From NCBI GenBank assembly GCA_964598695.1, contig CAZRDB010000229.1, positions 1 through 7,317 of the forward strand: a stretch of DNA of 7,317 nt, given 5' to 3'. Origin of the DNA: CAZRDB01 sp964598695. Lineage in GTDB: Bacteria; Armatimonadota; Zipacnadia; UBA1398. Shown one piece after another: positions 1 through 5,026 of this stretch (position 1 is its first letter; each line of letters starts with the position of its first letter). The position numbers and the translations under genes were made by a program. The notes beneath the pieces were generated by a model. The model was given only the letters and a program-made list of their open reading frames with translations, was not told the origin of the DNA and did no database searches.

Positions 1-209
1 CCCGCGCCGACGGCGCCGGCGGGCGGCGCACCGGTGCCGGCGCCGCCGCCGCCACCCTCAGGATGTCCGGAATTGGCGCCGCCGGGGGGCGGGGGCGCGT
101 TCTTCTCGGCCTCGGTGAGCTTGGTCTTGCCGCTGCCGCAGCCGGCGGCGAACGCCGCGACGACGACGGCGAGCACGAGACAGGCGATCGCGATCGTGCT
201 GAGACGCAT
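1..209 (-). CDS. Small lipoprotein, C-terminus cut by window edge
   Basis: The gene begins at an ATG on the minus strand at 209 and runs off the left edge, giving 69 codons. The start is supported by an AAGGA ribosome binding site (complement of 217-221), 7 nt upstream. The product opens MRLSTIAIAC, has a hydrophobic stretch to about residue 22, then the lipobox-like AAGC with Cys24 as the probable lipidated residue. Alanine at position -3 of the box is tolerated but not the commonest choice. After the Cys come a short charged segment (KTKLTEAEKN) and a Pro/Gly-rich low-complexity tail from about residue 39, which looks like a flexible tether. No catalytic domain is visible in the retained part. 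It lies 75 bp downstream of, and co-directional with, the prepilin-like gene, so co-transcription is likely. Lipoprotein export is well supported; the function is unknown. Confidence 0.8.
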   Translation of the reverse strand, partial: MRLSTIAIACLVLAVVVAAFAAGCGSGKTKLTEAEKNAPPPPGGANSGHPEGGGGGAGTGAPPAGAVGA

Positions 210-216
210 CTTCCGG

Positions 217-221
217 TCCTT
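217..221 (-). promoter_or_regulatory. Ribosome binding site of the small lipoprotein
   Basis: AAGGA on the minus strand, inside the longer purine run AAGGGAAGGA, lies 7 nt before the ATG at 209. It fixes the start of a gene that has no other upstream reference. Confidence 0.6.
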
Positions 222-231
222 CCCTTCAGCA

Positions 232-248
232 TCCCCGCCAGGCGGGGA
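232..248. repeat. Inverted repeat (hairpin) between prepilin-like and lipoprotein genes
   Basis: The arms TCCCCGCC and GGCGGGGA flank a single central A, so the RNA can form a stem of about seven pairs, mostly G-C, with a CAG loop. It sits in the 75 bp gap after the prepilin stop codon (285-287) and before the lipoprotein ribosome binding site. No U-run follows on the minus strand, so it is not a classical intrinsic terminator. It may partly attenuate transcription or stabilise the upstream mRNA, which would set different amounts of the two products. Confidence 0.5.
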
Positions 249-284
249 GACGCTAACACACGGGCTCACACAACAGCCACCGCC

Positions 285-1022
285 CTAGGGCTCGACGCAG
301 TTGGGGCGGAGGATCGGGCGCTGGCGGAAGTCGGTCCAGCCGCTGGTCATCGCGAAGCTGACGACGCTGCCCTTGGAGTAGTACTTGGCATGGCCGTCGA
401 GGTAGGTGCCGTTCTGGCCGTCGTTGTGGTGGCACTTCCACGGATCCCAGCCACCCCAGCGAACGCGGCCCATGCCATCGGCCGGGGCGCCGCTGCCGTC
501 CCAGTCGTTGACGATGCCGGAGGCGAAGGTCTCGCACTGGACCAGGGTCTGCGCGACCAGCGGGGTCGCGGCGAGCGAGGTGTAGCCCGCGTCGCTGTTG
601 TACATGAACTCGCTGTAGCCGTAGCTCATGCCGCCGGTGCCGGACCAACGATCATTCTCCGAGTCGCTCGGGCACTGGAGGAGCTGGAGGTTCTTGATGT
701 AGGGCTGCAGCGCGACGGCATAGACGCGGGCCCAGCCCTCGGTCGGGGCGCCGGCCGGGATGGTCGGCCACAGCTCCCACGGCCAGTAGGCGCCGCCACC
801 GGGCTTCGCCGCACCGAACGGCATGCCGGGGAGACGCTCGTCGTAGTCCTGCGCGTAGCTCAGGAACGCGGTCCCGAGCTGACGGCAGTTCGAGAGGCAG
901 GAGGTCTGGCGCGCCTTCTCGCGAGCCTTGGCGAAGACGGGGAAGAGGATGGCCGCGAGGATTGCGATGATCGCGATGACTACGAGTAGCTCGATAAGCG
1001 TGAAGCCTCGTCGGGTCTTCAT
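285..1022 (-). CDS. DUF1559-type prepilin-like secreted protein with H-X9-DG motif
   Basis: This 245-residue protein carries a type III (prepilin) signal, MKTRRG followed by FTLIELLVVIAIIA. Cleavage by prepilin peptidase is expected between Gly6 and Phe7, leaving the conserved Glu as residue 5 of the mature form. Hydrophobic residues 7 to about 29 form the N-terminal helix. The following FPVFAKAREKARQTSCLSN segment and AQDYDERLP are typical of the DUF1559/SBP_bac_10-like pseudopilins of Armatimonadota and Planctomycetota. Near the C-terminus, His199, nine residues, then Asp209-Gly210 match the H-X9-DG motif that defines the family (TIGR04294 type). Six cysteines (42, 46, 117, 163, 197, 242) could form disulfides. 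In-frame ATG codons lie further upstream, but the prepilin signal and an AGGAAGGAG ribosome binding site 10 nt upstream choose 1022. These proteins are usually numerous per genome; the role of any one is largely unknown, with surface assembly or secretion inferred. It probably forms a unit with the downstream lipoprotein. Confidence 0.93.
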   Translation of the reverse strand: MKTRRGFTLIELLVVIAIIAILAAILFPVFAKAREKARQTSCLSNCRQLGTAFLSYAQDYDERLPGMPFGAAKPGGGAYWPWELWPTIPAGAPTEGWARVYAVALQPYIKNLQLLQCPSDSENDRWSGTGGMSYGYSEFMYNSDAGYTSLAATPLVAQTLVQCETFASGIVNDWDGSGAPADGMGRVRWGGWDPWKCHHNDGQNGTYLDGHAKYYSKGSVVSFAMTSGWTDFRQRPILRPNCVEP

Positions 1023-1032
1023 GGGGATATCG

Positions 1033-1041
1033 CTCCTTCCT
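1033..1041 (-). promoter_or_regulatory. Ribosome binding site deciding the prepilin-like start
   Basis: AGGAAGGAG on the minus strand sits 10 nt before the ATG at 1022. The open frame extends upstream to 1100, but this site plus the MKTRRG-FTLIEL signal selects the internal Met, giving 245 residues rather than 271. Confidence 0.65.
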
Positions 1042-1059
1042 GTCGTCACGGGATGTGGG

Positions 1060-1080
1060 CATGGGTCGCGAGGACCCATG
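1060..1080. repeat. 8-bp inverted repeat in the leader of the prepilin-like gene
   Basis: The arms CATGGGTC and GACCCATG match perfectly around the 5-nt spacer GCGAG. The element ends 37 nt before the prepilin-like start codon, upstream of its ribosome binding site. It could be an mRNA leader hairpin or a dyad-symmetric protein binding site; the sequence alone does not decide. Confidence 0.55.
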
Positions 1081-1092
1081 TGATGCTGAGCC

Positions 1093-1111
1093 GTGGTCAC
1101 ACCGCGACCAC
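1093..1111. repeat. 6-bp inverted repeat
   Basis: The arms GTGGTC and GACCAC flank a 7-nt spacer, 12 nt from the previous dyad. A repeat of this size is close to what chance allows in G+C-rich DNA; it is listed because it lies within a series. Confidence 0.3.
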
Positions 1112-1190
1112 CGCTCGGCGTCCTACTGGGGGGGTGCGAACCACCTCCCTACCGACGCACAACAGCCATCCCCGCGCCCAGTGGCCGCGC

Positions 1191-1210
1191 TGTCGGGGCG
1201 AGGCCCGACA
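1191..1210. repeat. 7-bp inverted repeat
   Basis: The arms TGTCGGG and CCCGACA flank the 6-nt spacer GCGAGG. It could form a stable RNA hairpin on either strand. No U-run follows on the minus strand. Confidence 0.4.
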
Positions 1211-1231
1211 CGCGACTTACTCCGATGTTCC

Positions 1232-1257
1232 GTGCGAGGAGGGTGAAAACCTCGCAC
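1232..1257. repeat. 8-bp inverted repeat with 10-nt loop
   Basis: The arms GTGCGAGG and CCTCGCAC match perfectly. On the minus strand the loop reads TTTTCACCCT. It may be part of the terminator region of the hydrolase gene or of the far leader of the prepilin-like gene. Confidence 0.5.
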
Positions 1258-1277
1258 AGACGCAAAACCTTCGTGCC

Positions 1278-1328
1278 GGCCCTCCGCGGGCGGGTGGGGA
1301 AGGACCGGTCATCCACCGGCGGAGGGCC
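1278..1328 (-). terminator. Nested inverted repeat downstream of the hydrolase, possible terminator
   Basis: The outer arms GGCCCTCCG (1278-1286) and CGGAGGGCC (1320-1328) pair perfectly over 9 bp. Between them lies a second dyad, CCGGT (1305-1309) and ACCGG (1315-1319), with a 5-nt loop. On the minus strand the structure begins 33 nt after the last base of the hydrolase stop codon. A TTTT run appears only 10 nt past its end (complement of 1264-1267), so it is not a textbook intrinsic terminator. Termination or 3'-end protection of the hydrolase mRNA is my inference. Confidence 0.4.
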
Positions 1329-1344
1329 TACCGGTACCTTACCC

Positions 1345-1360
1345 GCCGGCCGCGGCCGGC
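1345..1360. repeat. Perfect 16-bp palindrome abutting the hydrolase stop codon
   Basis: GCCGGCCGCGGCCGGC equals its own reverse complement and begins at the base immediately after the TGA of the hydrolase (minus strand). As RNA it folds to a 6-bp all-G/C stem with a CGCG loop. No U tract follows, so it may pause polymerase or protect the 3' end rather than terminate alone. Confidence 0.5.
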
Positions 1361-4012
1361 TCACTCCACGGACGGCAGCGCCCGCAGAATCTCCTCGACG
1401 GTTCGACCCGTCACGTACACGACCTGCGCGCCGATCTCTCCTGCTGGCCGAGGGTTCCCGAACAGATCGACCGCCTCGAGGCCCTCGGGCAGCGCGCAGG
1501 GCGCGTGCCCCGGCTGCGGACAGACGGCCGCTACGGCGCGCCCGGACCCTTGGAAAAGGAACGCGGAGACGCCTTGGTTCAACGCAACCACGCGGACGAA
1601 GCGCGTGCCCTCGAGCAGCCAGGCCAGCGCCGAGTGCGCCGCTCCCGCGGGGTGGAGGTAGCCGTCGTTGCCTACGAGACAGCGCCACAGCGGCTGGCCG
1701 CTCCCCGGGTAGTAGCCCTGGCTGTGCATCGAGTACAGGAACAGCCTCTCGACGCCCCCGCTCAGGGTCGAGAGGACGTACCGCGCCGTATCGTCGGCGG
1801 TCGAGAGATAGTCGTCGGTGTTGGCGTACGGGAGGCTCTCGCGGAGCAGACCGTCCCACGTGCCATACCGCAGGATGGTGCCCTCGCTCATCCATGCCGG
1901 CTTGCCGAGGGATCCTCGCTGCTCGACGATCGGGCCGGCGGCATGGGTGAGGCCGTCGGCGCTCACGTCATCGCCCGGGAATCCCAGGCGCGCCGAGGTG
2001 TACTTGTGGTAGGAGAACACGTCGCAGGTCTCCCACCCGCCCGCGCCGAGCACTCCGGCCGTCCACTCGGCGCCGTTCAGGCCCCCGTAGCTGTTGAAGC
2101 CGACGATCGTGAGGGCCCCGTCGACCTCCTTGGCCGCGCGGTAGGCTGCCGCCTGCAGGGCCGCGTAGTCGGCGTCGGCCGTCGCGCTCCGCCTCCGCTC
2201 ATTGGGGCCGGCAGGGTCGTAGAGTGCCCAGAAATCGCCCCACGGCTCGTTCCAGACCTCCCAATGACGGATCTGCTCCCGGTAGCGGCCCGTGATCGTC
2301 CGGACGTAGGTCGCCCAGGCCTCGAGGTCGTTCGGCTGGTACCAGCGGTCCCAGTAGGAGCTGCAGGGCTTCGGGTAGCCGGTCACCCACGCGGGCGCGG
2401 TCTCGAGCTGTCCGAGGACCATCAGGTGCGCCGCGCGGTACCGCTCGACCTCGGCGTCGAAGAAGGTCCAGCGCCCCTGCTCCGGCTCGACCCACGACCA
2501 GCCGACGTACTGCATCCCGGCATCGTGGAGCCGGACCCAGTTGATCCCCATCGCCTTGGCCATCCGGAGGTGGCGCGTCGCCGGCAGCGTGTGTACTCCG
2601 AACGGCGAGCCCGGTGCGTCCTCGCCCCAGTGGCGCGGTCGACGGAGCCGATAGACGACTACCTCGTACGGAGGGCTCAGGGGCGTGCCGTCGGCGGCCT
2701 CTGCCCAGGCCTCGACGCGGAACCCTCCGTACGGGGGCAAGCCCGGCGCCGCGAAGTCGAGCACGCCCGTACGCACGCCTGTCCCCCGCAGCTCGGCCGG
2801 CGGCAGATCGACCGTCGTCCCGTACAGGTCGATCACCCGCGCGCGGAGGGTCGCGGCCTCGGCCCCGGTCACGGCGTAGGCCACCGTCGCGGGCTCGTCC
2901 TCGAACTGCACGCGGGCCATCGAGGCCTCGGACGGGGGCACCGCGAGCACCGTCTCGCACGGCGTGGGCGCCCGGTAGGCCGTCGCGGCGGCGCCTCGCT
3001 CGACCTGCAGCCCGTCGAGCAGCAGCTCGCCCGAGGCTTCGATCCGCAACCCGTGGACCTCGCCCGCGAGTACGGGATCGAACGGAACGGTGACGCGCTG
3101 CCACGAGCCCGTCAGCTCCACCGGCAGCCACGCGATCTCGCGTCCGTTCTCCGTCACCACCACGAGCCGAGCTGGACCGCTTCCCTTCAGGTCCAGGCCG
3201 GCCGTGTGCTTCTCGAAGCTCCAGGGGACCGCGAACGGGGCCGTGTACAGCCGGAACGCGCCCGGCGCTCGCACGCGCATCGCCGGCGAGCCGCTCGGGC
3301 CGAGCTGGCTCGGGTCGCTGTCGACCACCACCGTGGCGTCGTCACTCTCCCGGTCGAGGAACCAGCCGCTCGGCAGCCCGAGCGGGAAGCGGGTGATCCG
3401 CGCGAGGTTGCCCTCGTCGGCGGTCGGGTGGTCGGCCCGGATCCGCGCGACCAACTCCTCGCGCGAGAACCGCTCGAGCCGCAGCCGCGCGAGATCGAAC
3501 CGCCCCACGCCGCCGTGGCTGATCTGCAGCCGGACGCTCTGCGGCTGCGGGTCGAGGCGAACGGCGTAGCGGTACTCGCGCCACTCGGCGGTGAGGTTGG
3601 GCGCAACCTGCCAGGGGGCCGAGTAGGGCGGGCCCTCGAAGCGGATCAGGAACTCCGGCGCGCCGACGCTGTCGCTCCGCGCCTCGAAGGTCAGCCGCAG
3701 GAAGGTGGGCTCGGTGAGAGCGCCGAGGCCGTGCGCAAGCTGGAGGTTCCCGCCCCGGAGGTTGTCGAAGCGGAGGAAGCGCCGTCCCTCCTCCTCCCGC
3801 GGCTCGTAGCGGATCGCGATGTCGGGCTGCCAGCTCCCGGTGGAGTTGTCGCCCCATCCGGCGGGCAGCGCGCCGGTCACGTCGGTGCGGCCGTCGGCGC
3901 TGACGACGCGGACGGGCTGGTCGGCCGCGCCGAAGTCGGTATCCACCAGGACCTCGGCGGAGGCGGCGGTCACGGCAAGGGTGGCGAGCAAGCACGGGAT
4001 CCACGGGCGCAT
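1361..4012 (-). CDS. Secreted multidomain glycoside hydrolase, clan GH-A TIM barrel (GH39/GH5-like)
   Basis: This 883-residue protein starts at 4012, where GGAGG (complement of 4018-4022) lies 5 nt upstream and a Sec signal begins (MRPWIPCLLATLAVTAASA, cleavage expected after Ala19). The open frame continues upstream, but that part lacks a ribosome binding site and overlaps the next gene. Residues 20-180 and about 205-345 look like two beta-sandwich, carbohydrate-binding-type domains; the second ends in a DGLQVERG segment common in such modules. Residues 365-455 resemble an Ig-like spacer. The barrel spans about 468-800: GINWVRLHDAG (489-499), EPEQGRWTFFDA, HWEVWNEP with Glu589 as acid/base candidate, FSYHKY with His669, and PAWMSEG with Glu710 as nucleophile candidate. 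Residues 800-883 look like a C-terminal beta-sandwich. It should cleave glycosidic bonds outside the cytoplasm with retention of configuration. Substrate and exact family cannot be read from sequence by eye. Confidence 0.87.
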   Translation of the reverse strand: MRPWIPCLLATLAVTAASAEVLVDTDFGAADQPVRVVSADGRTDVTGALPAGWGDNSTGSWQPDIAIRYEPREEEGRRFLRFDNLRGGNLQLAHGLGALTEPTFLRLTFEARSDSVGAPEFLIRFEGPPYSAPWQVAPNLTAEWREYRYAVRLDPQPQSVRLQISHGGVGRFDLARLRLERFSREELVARIRADHPTADEGNLARITRFPLGLPSGWFLDRESDDATVVVDSDPSQLGPSGSPAMRVRAPGAFRLYTAPFAVPWSFEKHTAGLDLKGSGPARLVVVTENGREIAWLPVELTGSWQRVTVPFDPVLAGEVHGLRIEASGELLLDGLQVERGAAATAYRAPTPCETVLAVPPSEASMARVQFEDEPATVAYAVTGAEAATLRARVIDLYGTTVDLPPAELRGTGVRTGVLDFAAPGLPPYGGFRVEAWAEAADGTPLSPPYEVVVYRLRRPRHWGEDAPGSPFGVHTLPATRHLRMAKAMGINWVRLHDAGMQYVGWSWVEPEQGRWTFFDAEVERYRAAHLMVLGQLETAPAWVTGYPKPCSSYWDRWYQPNDLEAWATYVRTITGRYREQIRHWEVWNEPWGDFWALYDPAGPNERRRSATADADYAALQAAAYRAAKEVDGALTIVGFNSYGGLNGAEWTAGVLGAGGWETCDVFSYHKYTSARLGFPGDDVSADGLTHAAGPIVEQRGSLGKPAWMSEGTILRYGTWDGLLRESLPYANTDDYLSTADDTARYVLSTLSGGVERLFLYSMHSQGYYPGSGQPLWRCLVGNDGYLHPAGAAHSALAWLLEGTRFVRVVALNQGVSAFLFQGSGRAVAAVCPQPGHAPCALPEGLEAVDLFGNPRPAGEIGAQVVYVTGRTVEEILRALPSVE

Positions 4013-4107
4013 GGCTACCTCCGGACGGGTGTGCCGTACCCGGGGGGAGCATTCGGCGCGCGCCGCTCCGTGCCCTGTCGCCGCGAGGGGAGGGGCCGAA
4101 CGGCTGC
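4013..4107 (-). other. Short intergenic gap between membrane protein and hydrolase genes
   Basis: The 95 bp gap holds the hydrolase ribosome binding site and a perfect 12-bp palindrome, CGGCGCGCGCCG at 4054-4065. I see no convincing promoter or terminator. Read-through from the membrane protein gene into the hydrolase is therefore plausible. Confidence 0.35.
4018..4022 (-). promoter_or_regulatory. Ribosome binding site deciding the hydrolase start
   Basis: GGAGG on the minus strand, 5 nt before the ATG at 4012, coincides with the start of the signal peptide. It therefore selects this start over the longer frame, which opens at 4651 inside the neighbouring membrane protein gene. Confidence 0.7.
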
Positions 4108-4806
4108 CTAGAGCTGATCGACCCTGTGCTCGACCTGGAAGTGGTCGCGCGGCGCTTCCTTCTGGATCGAGAAGCGCTTCTCCGCGTGGGCGTCCTCGTG
4201 GGAGGCGGCCGCGAAGACGCGCCCCACCGAGGGCAGCAGCAGGAGGCCGAGGACCACGCCGTAGAAGCCGGAGAGGATCGCCGCGAGCTGCAGGACGCCT
4301 TGCACGTCCTCCATGTCCTCGGCGCCGATCATCTCCATGTCCCGGTCGTCGAACATCTCGGGCTGCATGTTCTCGGCGGTGTAGGCGCTGAAGACGCCGC
4401 CCGCCACCAGAACCAGTGCGAAGATGATCGCGAGGCGTCGGGCCCACAGGCGCATCCTCCAGACGCCCCAGGAGATGGTCGCGAGAACGGCGGCCAGCAC
4501 CGGCACCAGCATGACGGCGGGGCTGACGACCTCCTCGGTCTCGGCCGTGATCTCCTGGTAGGTGTTGCCGAGCGCGTTCAGCTCGAGGCCGCTCGAGACT
4601 TGCGTGTGGTAGCGAACGAGGAAGGCGACCAGCAGGAACAGGCCGAGACACTGCGCCAGGGCGACGATGCGGGCGATCGAGCCGACGAACTGGCCCTCGC
4701 GCGTGGCCAGCACCGACGCGCCGGAGGCGGCGGGCGACGCCGGCGCTTCCGAGGGGGAGCCCTCCGCGCCCTGCTCCTCGTGGACCGCTCCCTGCTCGTC
4801 TGCCAT
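4108..4806 (-). CDS. Four-pass membrane protein of unknown function
   Basis: The product has 232 residues starting MADEQGAVHE. I chose 4806 because GGAGG (complement of 4817-4821) lies 10 nt upstream and a promoter-like pair lies further up; the computed frame reaching 5538 runs antisense to the TPR gene and gives unlikely protein. Residues 1-32 are an acidic, Ala/Pro/Ser-rich cytoplasm-like tail. Hydrophobic helices lie at about 43-64, 95-116, 123-142 and 169-192. The loop between helices 1 and 2 is acidic (EITAETEE), and so is the loop between helices 3 and 4 (MFDDRDMEMIGAEDMED), perhaps a metal- or partner-binding face. The C-terminal tail (about 200-232) is charged with several His residues. 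Arg/Lys residues between helices 2 and 3 suggest that loop is cytoplasmic, with both termini inside. I do not recognise a family. It lies 95 bp upstream of the hydrolase on the same strand and may share its transcript. Confidence 0.82.
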   Translation of the reverse strand: MADEQGAVHEEQGAEGSPSEAPASPAASGASVLATREGQFVGSIARIVALAQCLGLFLLVAFLVRYHTQVSSGLELNALGNTYQEITAETEEVVSPAVMLVPVLAAVLATISWGVWRMRLWARRLAIIFALVLVAGGVFSAYTAENMQPEMFDDRDMEMIGAEDMEDVQGVLQLAAILSGFYGVVLGLLLLPSVGRVFAAASHEDAHAEKRFSIQKEAPRDHFQVEHRVDQL

Positions 4807-4860
4807 CGAGTCCTGACCTCCCTGGAGTGCGCGGCCTGCGCCGGCCGCGAAGGCAACGCC

Positions 4861-4890
4861 ATTGTATACGTCCCTCGCCGGCTCCGCCAA
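4861..4890 (-). promoter_or_regulatory. Sigma70-like promoter of the membrane protein gene
   Basis: On the minus strand, TTGGCG (complement of 4885-4890; four of six consensus bases) is followed after 18 bp by TACAAT (complement of 4861-4866; five of six). This A+T-rich patch stands out from very G+C-rich surroundings. It would start transcription around 4853-4855, giving a leader of just under 50 nt before the ATG at 4806. Confidence 0.45.
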
Positions 4891-4946
4891 CGTTACGGTG
4901 GGGCCCCGATCCCGCGAAATGGGTGGCGGGGCGACTGCCGGAGCCT

Positions 4947-4952
4947 TATCAT
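4947..4952 (+). promoter_or_regulatory. Candidate -10 element for the TPR gene
   Basis: TATCAT matches five of six bases of the -10 consensus and lies in one of the few A+T-rich spots upstream of 5027. No good -35 hexamer is present at the right distance (TGGCGG at 4924-4929 is poor), so the call is tentative. It would imply a leader of roughly 65-70 nt. Confidence 0.25.
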
Positions 4953-4984
4953 CAGGCGGGCTCGGGGAGAGGCGAGACGGCCGG

Positions 4985-5000
4985 CCGGGCCGAGGCCCGG
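4985..5000. repeat. 7-bp inverted repeat upstream of the TPR gene
   Basis: The arms CCGGGCC and GGCCCGG flank GA, ending 26 nt before the TPR start codon. It would lie in the TPR leader if the candidate -10 is used. It could be a leader hairpin hiding or presenting the start region, or an operator in the divergent region. Confidence 0.4.
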
Positions 5001-5026
5001 TCCTGCGGGATGCGACGGTGTAGCCC

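Larger units (their letters stand above)
1023..1360 (-). other. Non-coding, palindrome-rich stretch between hydrolase and prepilin-like genes
   Basis: This 338 bp stretch separates two co-directional minus-strand genes. Several computed reading frames cross it, but I see no gene start with a ribosome binding site or protein-like composition there. It holds six short inverted repeats in a row: 1060-1080, 1093-1111, 1191-1210, 1232-1257, the nested 1278-1328, and the perfect palindrome at 1345-1360. The part next to the hydrolase stop probably ends that transcript. The part nearer 1022 should contain the promoter and 5' leader of the prepilin-like gene, but I found no convincing -35/-10 pair. 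The heptamer AAAACCT occurs twice on the plus strand, at 1246-1252 and 1264-1270. Confidence 0.5.

Noticed and set aside
41..52. GCC triplet run suggesting a microsatellite
   Set aside because: It is short and in frame as a Gly run within the low-complexity tail of the lipoprotein, so coding composition explains it.
63..989. A 308-codon plus-strand open frame antisense to the prepilin-like gene
   Set aside because: The opposite strand encodes an unmistakable prepilin signal and H-X9-DG motif; the plus-strand product is low-complexity Ala/Gly/Arg/Val sequence.
1179..1185. GCCACTG on the minus strand, resembling the B12 box of cobalamin riboswitches
   Set aside because: The other conserved elements of that riboswitch are not recognisable upstream, and a 7-mer of this composition is expected by chance. 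The downstream gene has no cobalamin link.
1023..1360. Possible CRISPR array or repeat cluster because of the many dyads
   Set aside because: The inverted repeats differ in sequence and spacing; there is no recurring direct repeat with regular spacers.
1505..4111. An 868-codon plus-strand open frame antisense to the hydrolase gene
   Set aside because: Its protein is Arg/Gly/Val/Ala-rich with no domain sense, no ribosome binding site, and it mirrors the codon pattern of the hydrolase. Long antisense frames are expected in DNA this G+C-rich, and the minus-strand protein has a signal peptide and catalytic motifs.
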